DNA of 64,000 bases from Nodosilinea sp. FACHB-141 (GTDB lineage: Bacteria; Cyanobacteriota; Cyanobacteriia; Phormidesmidales; Phormidesmidaceae), in assembly GCF_014696135.1 (NCBI RefSeq), contig NZ_JACJPP010000020.1:62001-126000 (forward strand), written 5' to 3'. Each line of letters starts with the position of its first letter. Within the stretch, counting starts at the first letter, position 1. A model generated the notes under the pieces. It had not been told where the DNA came from and searched no databases. It saw nothing but the letters and a program-made list of their open reading frames with translations. A program made the position numbers and the translations under genes. Of this stretch, positions 54,432-63,115 are shown in pieces.

Positions 54432-54675
54432 GCGGGGGCGCAGTCGGCTCTAGAGCACAGACCCGAGCCGGCTGCCGAGACACAATCCGCAGCTCGTGGG
54501 GGTAGCGCGGACGGGGATCGTTCACCAGCCAGATCGGCGGCACCATGGTGGCTTCGTAGCCCTCAATTTCGTAGAGAATGCCGGGCTGGTCTACCTGCTC
54601 GACAAGGGTGCCGGGCAGGTAGTCAAATAGCTCATCCCAATCGATGGCTGACTCGGGCAGAGATTGGGGATGCAT
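54409..54675 (-). CDS. Hypothetical protein (88 residues), second gene of coupled pair
   Basis: A short soluble protein (LPESAIDWDELFDYLPGTLVE...) with an acidic start and a Pro-rich end. Its ATG overlaps the stop of the upstream gene (TAATG), indicating coupled translation, so the frame upstream to 54759 is not used. It overlaps the MOSC gene's 3' end by 23 nt. Family unknown. Confidence 0.6.
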   Translation of the reverse strand: MHPQSLPESAIDWDELFDYLPGTLVEQVDQPGILYEIEGYEATMVPPIWLVNDPRPRYPHELRIVSRQPARVCALEPTAPPPRTMHPV

Positions 54676-54902
54676 TAGGCGTAAAAGTGGCTTTTGTGCA
54701 GCACGGTTTCGCCGTGGTCGGGCACCCAGACGACCCAGGTATCGGGCGACTCTTGACACAGCAGCTTGGCTTCATCGGCGGCATAGGCGCTGAGCGGCTC
54801 GGCCAACTTGACCCAGGTGTCGCGGGTGTAGGTAATATGACAAACAGGCTGCCAGCCAGCAGCGGGCTTGCGGTCGGTTTGGGAATGAACTTGTGGAATC
54901 AT
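54675..54902 (-). CDS. Hypothetical protein (75 residues), first gene of coupled pair
   Basis: A short soluble protein, rich in Trp and Cys (VCHITYTRDTWVKLAEPLSA, DTWVVWVPDHGE), with a beta-like pattern. Its stop overlaps the start of the next gene. It may bind its partner; function unknown. The 284 nt upstream (54903-55186) show no gene. Confidence 0.6.
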   Translation of the reverse strand: MIPQVHSQTDRKPAAGWQPVCHITYTRDTWVKLAEPLSAYAADEAKLLCQESPDTWVVWVPDHGETVLHKSHFYA

Positions 54903-55186
54903 GAGGTCGCCTCTGAGGAGTTAATGCGGGCGACAGACCGATCTTGAGTCGAAGGAAGCTTGGGCGAACAAGAAGCAGTCAGTCAGGCATTTCTGTAGTC
55001 ATTTTTACAAAACGCCCGAGAAAATGGAACAACCGTGGGAGATAAATTCACAAACCCTGACTTAACAGCCGCTGGTTCGCCTATCTATGAGAAAGTGGAT
55101 CCGCAGCACTGAGCGATTGGCTCACCGCAAGTAGCTGAAAAGAGCGTGGCAGTATTTCTACCAAACGGCCACAATCAGCACCCTAT

Positions 55187-56455
55187 TCAAATTCCCTGAA
55201 ACTCCTGGAGCAGTAGCGCCAGACGAATCTGCACAGCCTCGTCAAACCGGCGAGGGTCAAGCCCTGTTAGGGAGGTGATCTTTTCCAGGCGGTAGGTGAG
55301 GGTGTTGCGGTGGATGCAAAGCCGCTTTGCCGTCGTGATTGGGGCGCAGTCTTCAGAAAAGAAAACCTTTAGAGTATTGATTAACTCGGGTTCATTGTCT
55401 AAAGGACTGAGCAAATGTAGGGCCAGGTCTACCTTGGTGCGTTCGTCAGCAACACAGGCAAAGGCGGCAATACCCAAATCATCTAGACAGTAAACCCGGT
55501 TGTGACCGTCAAACTGCCGTCCTAGCCGCAGGGCAACCTGGGCATCTTGGTAGGAGCGCGCCAGGCCTAGCAAACCGGGATGATAGCGACCAATGCCAAC
55601 GCTGAGGGTGGTGCCCGTTTCTTCTCGCAGCCGCATCAGCAGGGCATCGCCAGCCCGTTTGAGTGCCTCTAAGTTGGTCCAGGAGCAGCCTAAGCTATCG
55701 CCGTGGGTGGCGGTGTCGTGACCGGCCCAGGGGCTCAGATTTTTGCTGTCGCTAGCTTTGAGCACAGCAAATTGGCCGCCCCCTAGATCGGCACAAATGG
55801 TTTCGTCAGGCAGATTAAAGAACGTGACGATGCTGTTGACAATGGCCTGGGAGCAACGCTGCTGGCTGGAGTTAGCTGCATCGATGGCTCGGCTCATGGA
55901 CAGCATGGCATCGGTAGCATCGACTAAAATCACCGCTCTAGGGGGAGTCAAATCAATACCCAACAGGCTGGCCTGCTGAAGAACCGTGTCTTCTTCAGTG
56001 ATGCGGCCCTTCAACAAGTTCGAAATGACTTGATTCTTATAAACTTGTTGCTGCGGGAAAGTAGCAGCAGCCAGTTGACTCACTAGCAAATCTAGAAAAG
56101 CGCGGGCGTGCTTAGGGGAGAGCACTTCACCATCCATCCCCTGTTCAATTCTGACTTCCCCTACTTGGTCGTGCACATAGAGCGGCAGGCTTAAGTAGCG
56201 ATCAGATGAGGCCCGATCGCGATGGCTTTTGCTATCAAAGCGATGGTGCCGATGAAACTGCCGACTGGCTACCAAGTTTTGATTTGAGTCACTAACAAAG
56301 ACGGCTGTTTGCAGGAGCGACGACAGCTGTTTAGCAACTACATGGGCAACATGTTCGAATGTTTTCGACACAGCTAACACAACGCGTAAGGTTTCTGAAC
56401 GCTCTATCAACTGTACAAATATTGGCGCCGCAAAATGGTTTGAGCACTTAGGCAA
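55187..56455 (-). CDS. CdaR/PucR-type transcriptional regulator
   Basis: A 422-residue regulator. Residues ~20-150 resemble the sugar-diacid recognition domain (FEHVAHVVAKQLSSLLQTAVFVSDSNQ), the middle (about 180-320) a GGDEF-like fold typical of CdaR, and the end is the PucR C-terminal helix-turn-helix (RLCIHRNTLTYRLEKITSLTG). CdaR controls glucarate/glycerate use in enterics; here target genes are unknown. The start (TTG) is uncertain, with no good ATG. It is divergent from the glycosyltransferase cluster. Confidence 0.82.
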   Translation of the reverse strand: MPKCSNHFAAPIFVQLIERSETLRVVLAVSKTFEHVAHVVAKQLSSLLQTAVFVSDSNQNLVASRQFHRHHRFDSKSHRDRASSDRYLSLPLYVHDQVGEVRIEQGMDGEVLSPKHARAFLDLLVSQLAAATFPQQQVYKNQVISNLLKGRITEEDTVLQQASLLGIDLTPPRAVILVDATDAMLSMSRAIDAANSSQQRCSQAIVNSIVTFFNLPDETICADLGGGQFAVLKASDSKNLSPWAGHDTATHGDSLGCSWTNLEALKRAGDALLMRLREETGTTLSVGIGRYHPGLLGLARSYQDAQVALRLGRQFDGHNRVYCLDDLGIAAFACVADERTKVDLALHLLSPLDNEPELINTLKVFFSEDCAPITTAKRLCIHRNTLTYRLEKITSLTGLDPRRFDEAVQIRLALLLQEFQGI

Positions 56456-56919
56456 TCAAACCTTCTATTATTTTTGAAGTGAGAATTTTAAGTACAAGGC
56501 TGGCAATTGCAAATCCTGGCTAGCCAAAAATTTCATTCATTGCCTAATATTTCTCACTTCACAGGGCTGTTTAGCGATCGCCTTTTTGAACCGATCGCAT
56601 CTTTAGAAATAGTTAAATAGTTGGTCGTGAACATTAGCTAGCAGCATCGGCTCAGACCTAGAATTGATTGTAGTCAATCCTTAGAGTCGTTTCAAGGTTC
56701 TGCTTTAGCATCTATCCAAAGGAATATTTCGAAAGATTGGCAAGAATATGTGTGCCCAAAAGCGTGAGGATTTGAAGATAACTGAAACTGCTTTGTTGGC
56801 TGATTGTGCAAGTGCACAAAATGCCTAGCCTAGATGCCAGAATTGTTTTGTCAAATGTCCAATGCGGTGATATTTGAACATCCCTAACATGACTTTCATA
56901 GTTGTTAAGAGGTCGGCGC
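56456..56919. other. AT-rich intergenic region, no gene seen
   Basis: A 464-nt divergent spacer upstream of the heptose/glycan cluster and the CdaR-like gene; it should contain promoters for both. No palindromic operator or known box was found. ORFs in it lack ribosome binding sites. Confidence 0.5.
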
Positions 56920-57987
56920 ATGACCTGTCGCCTCCCAATACCGCTGACTGCTCACATTTTAGTTGTGCGTTCTTTGCCCGGCCTGGGAGATCTGCTTTGT
57001 GCTGTGCCGGCACTGCGATCGCTGCGATCGGCCTACCCATTTGCCAAGATCACCTGGTTGGGGTTACCCGGCACGGAATGGTTTAGCCAGCGATTTAACT
57101 ATCTGATCGATCATTGGCTGCCGTTTCCAGGTTTCCCTGGCATTCCTGAGGGCTGGCAGAGCCCACAAAAGACAGTCGAATTTTTAGGGCAGATACAAGG
57201 CCAGCACTACGATTTGGTGCTGCAACTCCACGGCAACGGCAGCTCGATTAATTCTTTTCTCGTGCTGCTGGGGGCCAGACAGCAGGCGGGGTTTTATCTG
57301 CCGGGGCAGTTTTGTCCTGAGCCCCGCTACTTTTTGCCCTACCCCCAGCGGGGCTCAGAGGCCGATCGGTTGCTGCGGTTGATGGAGTTTTTGGGTCTAC
57401 CGGAGCAGCGCCCAGAACTGGAGTTTCCGCTGTCGGAGGATGAGCATGAGGCGGGGCTACAGCTACTAAAGTCCCACAACCTGTCCCTAGGCCAATACAT
57501 CTGCCTGCATCCGGGGGCAAATAGCGCGGATCGCCGCTGGTCGATTGACGGGTTCACTCGGGTCGCTCAATCGCTAGCGAACCAGGGCTACCGCATTGTG
57601 CTGACGGGCACCGACTCTGAGCGGGGGCTGACTGCACAGATCTGTGCCGCTGTAGGGGCTGCATCGCTTGATTTTGCTGGCTGTACAGCCCTGGGGGAGT
57701 TGGCAGTGGTGCTGCAGCAAGCGGCGCTACTGATCTGCAACGACACCGGCATTTCACACTTGGGGGCCGCGCTCAAGGTGTCGAGCGTGGTGGTGTTTAG
57801 CAACTCAGAGGTAGAGCGCTGGGCTCCCAGCAATAGCGCTTCAGGTAAGGGATTGGAACAGGGCCGCCACCGCACCGTTGACAGCCGTCAGACTGGAGCG
57901 GCTACCGCTTGGGCGGTGCTGGCTCAGGCGCGATCGCTCCTCAACGCTCAGTCTCAACTCCTACCAGAGGTGTGCTATGCCCGCTAA
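56920..57987 (+). CDS. Glycosyltransferase family 9 (heptosyltransferase-like)
   Basis: A ~355-residue GT9 protein with the N-terminal ILVVRSLPGLGDLLCAVPAL, the mid-domain HPGANSADRRWSIDGFTRVA and the donor-binding NDTGISHLGAAL. GT9 enzymes such as WaaC and WaaF transfer heptose from ADP-heptose to lipid A core. As GmhA, GmhB and HldE are encoded downstream, ADP-heptose is the likely donor. ATG 56920 with AGAGG upstream is chosen over a TTG at 56902. It overlaps the next gene by 11 nt. Confidence 0.85.
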   Translation: MTCRLPIPLTAHILVVRSLPGLGDLLCAVPALRSLRSAYPFAKITWLGLPGTEWFSQRFNYLIDHWLPFPGFPGIPEGWQSPQKTVEFLGQIQGQHYDLVLQLHGNGSSINSFLVLLGARQQAGFYLPGQFCPEPRYFLPYPQRGSEADRLLRLMEFLGLPEQRPELEFPLSEDEHEAGLQLLKSHNLSLGQYICLHPGANSADRRWSIDGFTRVAQSLANQGYRIVLTGTDSERGLTAQICAAVGAASLDFAGCTALGELAVVLQQAALLICNDTGISHLGAALKVSSVVVFSNSEVERWAPSNSASGKGLEQGRHRTVDSRQTGAATAWAVLAQARSLLNAQSQLLPEVCYAR

Positions 57988-58393
57988 AACAACCGCTCAA
58001 CGGCAAAAAGTACTGGTTCTCAACATTCGTGGGGGCAGTGCGCTGCCGGAACTGCGAACCACGTTCCCCGAGGCCGAGCTGACGGTGGTTGAATCTAGCC
58101 AAATCGCAAGCTGGTTGAGCGCCGATGAGGCGACGCTGGTGGACTGGCAGCAGGCGATTGGCTGGCTGCGCCAGGGTGGGTTCGACGCGGCCATAATTCT
58201 CACGGCACCGGGGCAGTCTCCCTACACCCTGGGCTACCTCTGCTATCTGGCAGGCATCCCTATTCGCGTCGGCCGGTCTAGTGAGTTTGGGGGGCAGGTG
58301 CTGAGCCACTGTGCGCCGCCAGCGCAAGATGACAACGCTCTGGTGGACCTGCTGAGGGGGAGCGGGCGATCGCTGGCCCCGGCACTCCGCTAA
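57977..58393 (+). CDS. Half-length GT9-like protein
   Basis: A 138-residue protein that looks like only the N-terminal half of a GT9: VLVLNIRGGSALPELRTTFP, then DAAIILTAPGQSPYTLGYLC and AGIPIRVGRSSEFGG (acceptor-side fold), with no donor-binding half. It may be a truncated duplicate or a partner subunit of the upstream GT9. Its ATG lies inside the end of that gene (11-nt overlap) with AGAGG before it, so it is translated as part of the operon. Confidence 0.6.
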   Translation: MPAKTTAQRQKVLVLNIRGGSALPELRTTFPEAELTVVESSQIASWLSADEATLVDWQQAIGWLRQGGFDAAIILTAPGQSPYTLGYLCYLAGIPIRVGRSSEFGGQVLSHCAPPAQDDNALVDLLRGSGRSLAPALR

Positions 58394-58418
58394 TTCCTAC
58401 AACACAAGTTTCCTTCCC

Positions 58419-59405
58419 ATGCGACGACTGCGAATTCTCACCTGGCACGTACACGGTAGTTATCTCTACTACCTGACCCAGGCTCCTCACAACTTTTACT
58501 TGCCTACCAAACCGGGATTTCCGGAAGGCTATGGCGGGCGGCTGCCGGGGTTTGACTGGGGCAGCAACGTCCACGACATTGCGGCCGAAGCGGTGCGGCA
58601 TCAAGACTTTGACTGCATTTTGTTTCAGTCAGCCCGCAACTACCAAGAGGATCAGTACGAGCTGCTGAGCCCAGAGCAACGGCAGCTGCCCCAGCTGTTT
58701 TTGGAGCATGACCCACCCCGGCAGCAGCCCACAGACACTCGCCATGTAGTGGACGATCCTCACCTGCTGCTGGTGCATGTGACGGCTTTCAATCAGCTGA
58801 TGTGGGACTGCGGCTCTACACCAACTCGGGTGGTTGAACATGGCGTGATGGTGCCCGAGGGCGTGCGCTATTCGGGTGAAATTCCGAGGGGCATTGTGGT
58901 GGTCAACGGGCTGCGATCGCGCGGTCGCCGCTTAGGGGCCGATGTGTTTGAGCAGGTGCGTCAGCAGGTGCCCCTCGACCTAGTGGGCATGGATGCCGAG
59001 AGCCTGGGCGGCCTGGGCGAAGTCGACCATACCGCGCTGCCCGAGCTGGTAGCCCGCTATCGATTTTTCTTTCACCCGATTCGCTATACCAGTCTGGGGC
59101 TGGCAGTGTGCGAAGCGATGTGCTTGGGGGTGCCGGTGGTAGGGCTCGCCACCACAGAGCTAGCCATGGTGGTTGAAAACGGTGTCTCGGGCTACATCGA
59201 CACCAACCTGGCGGCCCTGGTACCTCGCATGCAGCAGCTGATTAATGACCCAGCCCTGGCCCAGCGCTTGAGCCAGGGAGCCCAGCAGGCGGGCATGGCC
59301 CGATTCAACATGTCGCGATTTGTGCAGGACTGGAATGCTGCCTTTGCCGAAGCGCTGGAGTTGGGACGCGATCGCCAAAGCCAACGCGCCCCAGCCTTGA
59401 TCTAG
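58419..59405 (+). CDS. GT4-type glycosyltransferase
   Basis: A 328-residue glycosyltransferase. The C-terminal donor-binding part has FFFHPIRYTSLGLAVCEAMC and GVPVVGLATTELAMVVENG, the E-x7-E-like motif of GT-B family 4. The N-terminal part (ILTWHVHGSYLYYLTQ) is shorter and less typical. It has no membrane helix. It is third in the operon; donor and acceptor are unknown, with heptose or hexose likely. Confidence 0.78.
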   Translation: MRRLRILTWHVHGSYLYYLTQAPHNFYLPTKPGFPEGYGGRLPGFDWGSNVHDIAAEAVRHQDFDCILFQSARNYQEDQYELLSPEQRQLPQLFLEHDPPRQQPTDTRHVVDDPHLLLVHVTAFNQLMWDCGSTPTRVVEHGVMVPEGVRYSGEIPRGIVVVNGLRSRGRRLGADVFEQVRQQVPLDLVGMDAESLGGLGEVDHTALPELVARYRFFFHPIRYTSLGLAVCEAMCLGVPVVGLATTELAMVVENGVSGYIDTNLAALVPRMQQLINDPALAQRLSQGAQQAGMARFNMSRFVQDWNAAFAEALELGRDRQSQRAPALI

Positions 59406-59457
59406 CCCGCAGGCTAAGTGAAACGCCACACCAGACAACCCTCTTCTTCTGCTTTAG

Positions 59458-59546
59458 GAACGGTGGGCAATGCCCACCCTACCGCCCCCCTTTACCTCTG
59501 CCTTAAACCCTAAACCTCAGACCCTAAACCCTTCACCCTCACCTCA
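59458..59546. repeat. GGTGGGCA palindrome and hairpin-repeat fragment G
   Basis: GGTGGGCAATGCCCACC at 59462-59478 is a near-perfect palindrome of a kind scattered in many cyanobacterial genomes. It is followed (59499-59543) by C-rich TTAAACCCTAAACC-type units, one arm of the hairpin-repeat family. Both lie between two genes of the heptose cluster. Confidence 0.5.
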
Positions 59547-59552
59547 AACCCC

Positions 59553-61502
59553 ATGACTAAGCGGATTGCCATCATCAGTGAACATGCCTCGCCCCTGGGC
59601 AGCTTTGGCGGCACCGACAGCGGTGGACAGAATGTCTATGTGGGTCAAACGGCCAAACAGCTGGCGGCCCTGGGCTACCAGGTGGATGTCTTCACCCGCC
59701 GCGATGACGCGGCCCTGCCAGAGCTGATGCTGTGGCACAACGGCATTCGCATCATCCACGTGCCGGCGGGGCCGCCGGAGCCGGTGCCTAAGGAAGACCT
59801 GCTGCCTCACATGGGGAGTTTTGGCCGCTATGTGCTGGCCTTTGCTCGGCGACAGCAGCGGCAGAACGAGGGCTACCACCTGATCCACGCCAATTTTTGG
59901 ATGTCGGCTCTGGTGGCCAGCCAGGTGAAACAGCATCTGGGAATTCCGTTTGTGGTTACGTTTCACGCCTTGGGCAAGGTGCGGCGGCGGCACCAGGGGC
60001 AAGCCGACCGGTTTCCCAACGAACGCTTCGCCGTTGAAGAGCAGGTGGTGGAAATCGCAGACGGCATTGTAGCCGAATGCCCCCAGGATCGCGACGACCT
60101 GATTCAGCTCTACGGTGCCAAAGCAGACAAAATTCATATCGTGCCCTGTGGCGTCGATTTGAGCGAGTTTTGGCCAGTTCCCAAAGCCCAGGCGCGGGCA
60201 ACCCTGGGGCTGTCGATGCAAGAGCGAGTGGTGCTCCAGCTAGGCCGCATGGTGCCGCGCAAGGGGGTCGATACGGTGATTGAGGCGATCGCCATGCTGG
60301 CTCAGCAAAATCTACCCACGCGGCTGGTGGTGGTGGGCGGCGAATCACCGCTGCCCGATCCCGAAAAAACGCCCGAAATCGGTCGCTTGCAGGCACTGAC
60401 GGCAAAGCTGGGCCTGCAGGACCGGGTCACCTTTGTGGGGCAGCGGCAGCGGGAGGTGCTGAAGTACTTTTACAGTGCCGCCGATCTGTTTGTGACCACC
60501 CCCTGGTACGAACCCTTTGGCATTACTCCGCTGGAGGCGATGGCCTGTGGCACACCGGTGATCGGCTCCAACGTGGGAGGGATCAAGTTCACCGTGCGGG
60601 ATGGGGAGACGGGCTACCTGGTGTCGCCCAAGGCGGCGGGGGAACTGTGCGATCGCATCGCCTTTCTCTACCGGCACCCCGACGTGCTCAACCTGTTTGG
60701 GCGACAGGCCCTGCGCCACGTGACCCGCCAGTTTACCTGGCCTAAAGTGGCTAGCGCCCTGGCCTCGATTTACGAGTCTGTCTTGGCTAAAACCGCTGCA
60801 CCAGACGTTTCGGTAGACACCACCGAGGCCGATCTGGCTCAGATGGAAGCCCGCTTTGACGCCGCTATTTTGGCCCTGCGCCAGTCGCGCCGCTTGCTCA
60901 GCGGCGACATTCTGGCGGTATCGCGCCGGCTCAGCCAGTGCTTTAGCCGCGGGGGCAAGGTGCTGGTGTGCGGCAACGGGGGCAGCGCCGCCGACGCCCA
61001 ACACTTTGCCGCCGAGCTGGTGGGCCGCTTTCAGTGCCAGCAGCGGGCTGGGCTGCCGGTGATGGCCCTAACCGCCGACACCGCCCTGCTTACCGCCTGG
61101 GCCAATGACGTGGGCTACAACGACATCTTTGCCCGCCAGGTGTCTACCTTTGCCCAGCCCGAGGATGTGCTGGTGGTGATCAGCACTAGCGGCCGCTCCC
61201 GCAACCTGATCGAGGCGGTGGCCGCCGCCAAAGCCCGCAACGTCCACTGCATTGGGCTGCTGGGCGGCAGCGGCGGCGACCTGCTGACTCTGGTGGATGA
61301 GGCGATCTGCGTTCCCAGCCCTGATCCCCAACGCATTCAGGAGGTGCAGATTTTAACCCTGCACCTGATCTGCGAGTGGATCGAGGACGACTTGCAGCGA
61401 TCGGACCGCCCTGTGCAGCGATCGCTGGCGAGCGTCCCCCCCGCCAAGGCGATCGAGACCCCTCGCCCCACCGCGTCGGTCTCGGCCAGCCAGAGCGGCT
61501 GA
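59553..61502 (+). CDS. Fusion of GT4 glycosyltransferase and GmhA-type phosphoheptose isomerase
   Basis: A 649-residue fused protein. Residues 1-~420 form a GT4 transferase (GGTDSGGQNVYVGQ near residue 18; ATPWYEPFGITPLEAMACG-like motif near 312; RMVPRKGVDTV near 232). Residues ~445-625 form a SIS-fold isomerase with VLVCGNGGSAADAQHFAAEL, ISTSGRSRNLIEA and the closing EVQILTLHLICEW of GmhA. GmhA converts sedoheptulose 7-phosphate to D-glycero-D-manno-heptose 7-phosphate. Fusing it to a transferase couples precursor and glycan synthesis. The GT part resembles sucrose-phosphate-synthase-like transferases, so its donor is not assured. No stop or frameshift separates the halves. Confidence 0.88.
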   Translation: MTKRIAIISEHASPLGSFGGTDSGGQNVYVGQTAKQLAALGYQVDVFTRRDDAALPELMLWHNGIRIIHVPAGPPEPVPKEDLLPHMGSFGRYVLAFARRQQRQNEGYHLIHANFWMSALVASQVKQHLGIPFVVTFHALGKVRRRHQGQADRFPNERFAVEEQVVEIADGIVAECPQDRDDLIQLYGAKADKIHIVPCGVDLSEFWPVPKAQARATLGLSMQERVVLQLGRMVPRKGVDTVIEAIAMLAQQNLPTRLVVVGGESPLPDPEKTPEIGRLQALTAKLGLQDRVTFVGQRQREVLKYFYSAADLFVTTPWYEPFGITPLEAMACGTPVIGSNVGGIKFTVRDGETGYLVSPKAAGELCDRIAFLYRHPDVLNLFGRQALRHVTRQFTWPKVASALASIYESVLAKTAAPDVSVDTTEADLAQMEARFDAAILALRQSRRLLSGDILAVSRRLSQCFSRGGKVLVCGNGGSAADAQHFAAELVGRFQCQQRAGLPVMALTADTALLTAWANDVGYNDIFARQVSTFAQPEDVLVVISTSGRSRNLIEAVAAAKARNVHCIGLLGGSGGDLLTLVDEAICVPSPDPQRIQEVQILTLHLICEWIEDDLQRSDRPVQRSLASVPPAKAIETPRPTASVSASQSG

Positions 61503-61548
61503 GACCACCAGCCCTTTTCAATACCGTATTTTTTAACTAGGAATCAGC

Positions 61549-62304
61549 ATGCAAACCCTGACTAAAACAGCCAATTCCATCCCTTCCCTAAACGGCAAAG
61601 TTGCGATCGTCACCGGCGGTGCGCGGGGCCTGGGAGCGGCCACCTGCCAATGCCTAGCCACTGCTGGATTGAACGTAGTCGTTGCTGATCTGCGCCACGA
61701 GCTAGCCAGCGACCTCGCCCAGGAAATTGGGGCTTCCAGCGGTAGCGCCATGGCCCTCAACCTGGATGTCACCAGCCCCACTAGCGCCGCCGCCCTGCTC
61801 GATCAGGTGCTCGATCGCTACGGCCGCATCGACGTGCTGATCAACAACGCCGGCATTGACGTCACCGAATCGGTTGAAGACCTGACTCACGACCAGTGGC
61901 AGCAGGTGATTAACGTCAACCTCAACGGCCCGTTTTATATGTCTAAAGCCGTTTTTCCTGCTATGCGCGAAAACGGCGGTGGCCACATCATCAACATTGT
62001 CTCCACCGCCGCCAAACGGGCCTGGGCCAATGCCTCCGCCTACCACGCTAGCAAGTGGGGCCTACTGGGCTTCTCTCAAGCGCTGCACGTAGAAGGGCGA
62101 CCCCACAACATCAAAGTCACCTCTCTAATTGCCGGCGGTATGCGTACCCCGTTTTTGCTAGAGCGCTTTCCCGACATCGACCAGACCACCCTGCAAGACC
62201 CCGCCAACGTAGCCGAGACCATTCGCTACCTGCTGATGCAGCCCCCCGGCACGGTGATCTCGGAGATGATGGTGCTGCCGATGAAGGAGACTTCGTGGCC
62301 GTAG
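61549..62304 (+). CDS. Short-chain dehydrogenase/reductase
   Basis: A 251-residue classical SDR with the cofactor motif VTGGARGLGAATCQ (about 20-33), NNAG near 100, and catalytic Ser (NIVSTAAK), Tyr and Lys (YHASKWG). The acidic residue VADLRHE after strand 2 suggests NAD preference. It could modify a sugar or fatty acyl group for the glycan; the substrate is unknown. It is 46 nt downstream of the fusion gene. Confidence 0.85.
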   Translation: MQTLTKTANSIPSLNGKVAIVTGGARGLGAATCQCLATAGLNVVVADLRHELASDLAQEIGASSGSAMALNLDVTSPTSAAALLDQVLDRYGRIDVLINNAGIDVTESVEDLTHDQWQQVINVNLNGPFYMSKAVFPAMRENGGGHIINIVSTAAKRAWANASAYHASKWGLLGFSQALHVEGRPHNIKVTSLIAGGMRTPFLLERFPDIDQTTLQDPANVAETIRYLLMQPPGTVISEMMVLPMKETSWP

Positions 62305-62530
62305 GGGAGTAGGGGAGTAGGCGGGTGGGAGGGTAGGGGGTAGGAGGGTGATGACTTGCTCAATGCCTTACTCCCACTTAGTCAAACGTCTTTCACCTTT
62401 TCTCTGATCCATCCCATCTTCCTCACCTCCCCCACCTTTCATCTCCATCACTCTCCTACTCCACCACTCTCCCACCCTCCCAGTCATCTACGCTCCCACC
62501 CATCTACCCATCCACTCCCCACCCCCTCCC
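62303..62530. repeat. Paired G-rich and C-rich repeat tracts
   Basis: After the SDR gene come G-rich units on the plus strand (62303-62350, GTAGGGGAGTAGGGGAGTAG type). Further on, 62400-62530 is C-rich (CTCCCACCCATCTACCCATC type) and roughly complementary, so the two can form a large imperfect hairpin. The same CCCATCCACCCATC unit occurs inside mutS2. The frame through it is low-complexity and not counted as a gene. Confidence 0.6.
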
Positions 62531-63115
62531 ATGCTCCCCACGATTTTTCTTGACAAGGACGGCACCCTGCTCGAAGACGTGCCCTACAACGTTGACCCGG
62601 CGCAGATGCGGCTGTGTGCTGGGGTGGTGACTGGGGTGCAGCGGCTGTATGAGGCGGGGTTTGCTCTAGTGGTGGTGACTAACCAGTCGGGGGTGGCGCG
62701 GGGATATTTTGCGGAGGCGGCGATCGCCCCTATGGAGCGTCACCTCCGCCAGCTGTTGGGGGTGCCGATCGCGGGTTTTTACTACTGTCCCCACCATCCC
62801 CAGGGCAGTGTGGCGGGCTATGCGTTGAGCTGTGACTGTCGCAAGCCTGAGCCGGGCATGCTGCTGCGAGCCCAGGCCGATCTGGGGCTCGACCTAGGCC
62901 GCTCCTGGATGGTGGGAGACATTCTTAACGATGTGGAAGCGGGGCATCGGGCCGGGTGTCGCACCGTTTTGATTGACAACGGCAACGAGACCGAGTGGAT
63001 ATTGACGCCGGGGCGGGTGCCCCACCAGACTGCTCAGACCTTTGACCAAGCTGCCGACCTCATTCTTCAGCAGAGCTATGCTTACTCCAGACGTCCAGAC
63101 CCAGTGTTTCCCTAG
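62531..63115 (+). CDS. gmhB: D-glycero-beta-D-manno-heptose 1,7-bisphosphate 7-phosphatase
   Basis: A 194-residue HAD phosphatase of the GmhB/HisB-N type: FLDKDGTLLEDVPYNVDP with the nucleophile Asp, VVTNQSGVARGYF, the zinc-loop CPHHPQGSVAGYALSCDCRKP and MVGDILNDVEAG. It removes the 7-phosphate of heptose bisphosphate. It overlaps the next gene, hldE, by 38 nt, indicating tight coupling in the pathway. Confidence 0.92.
   Translation: MLPTIFLDKDGTLLEDVPYNVDPAQMRLCAGVVTGVQRLYEAGFALVVVTNQSGVARGYFAEAAIAPMERHLRQLLGVPIAGFYYCPHHPQGSVAGYALSCDCRKPEPGMLLRAQADLGLDLGRSWMVGDILNDVEAGHRAGCRTVLIDNGNETEWILTPGRVPHQTAQTFDQAADLILQQSYAYSRRPDPVFP

Noticed and set aside
62356..62553. Plus-strand 65-codon ORF before gmhB
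   Set aside because: Its product is Pro/His/Ser low-complexity from the repeat tract and overlaps the gmhB start.
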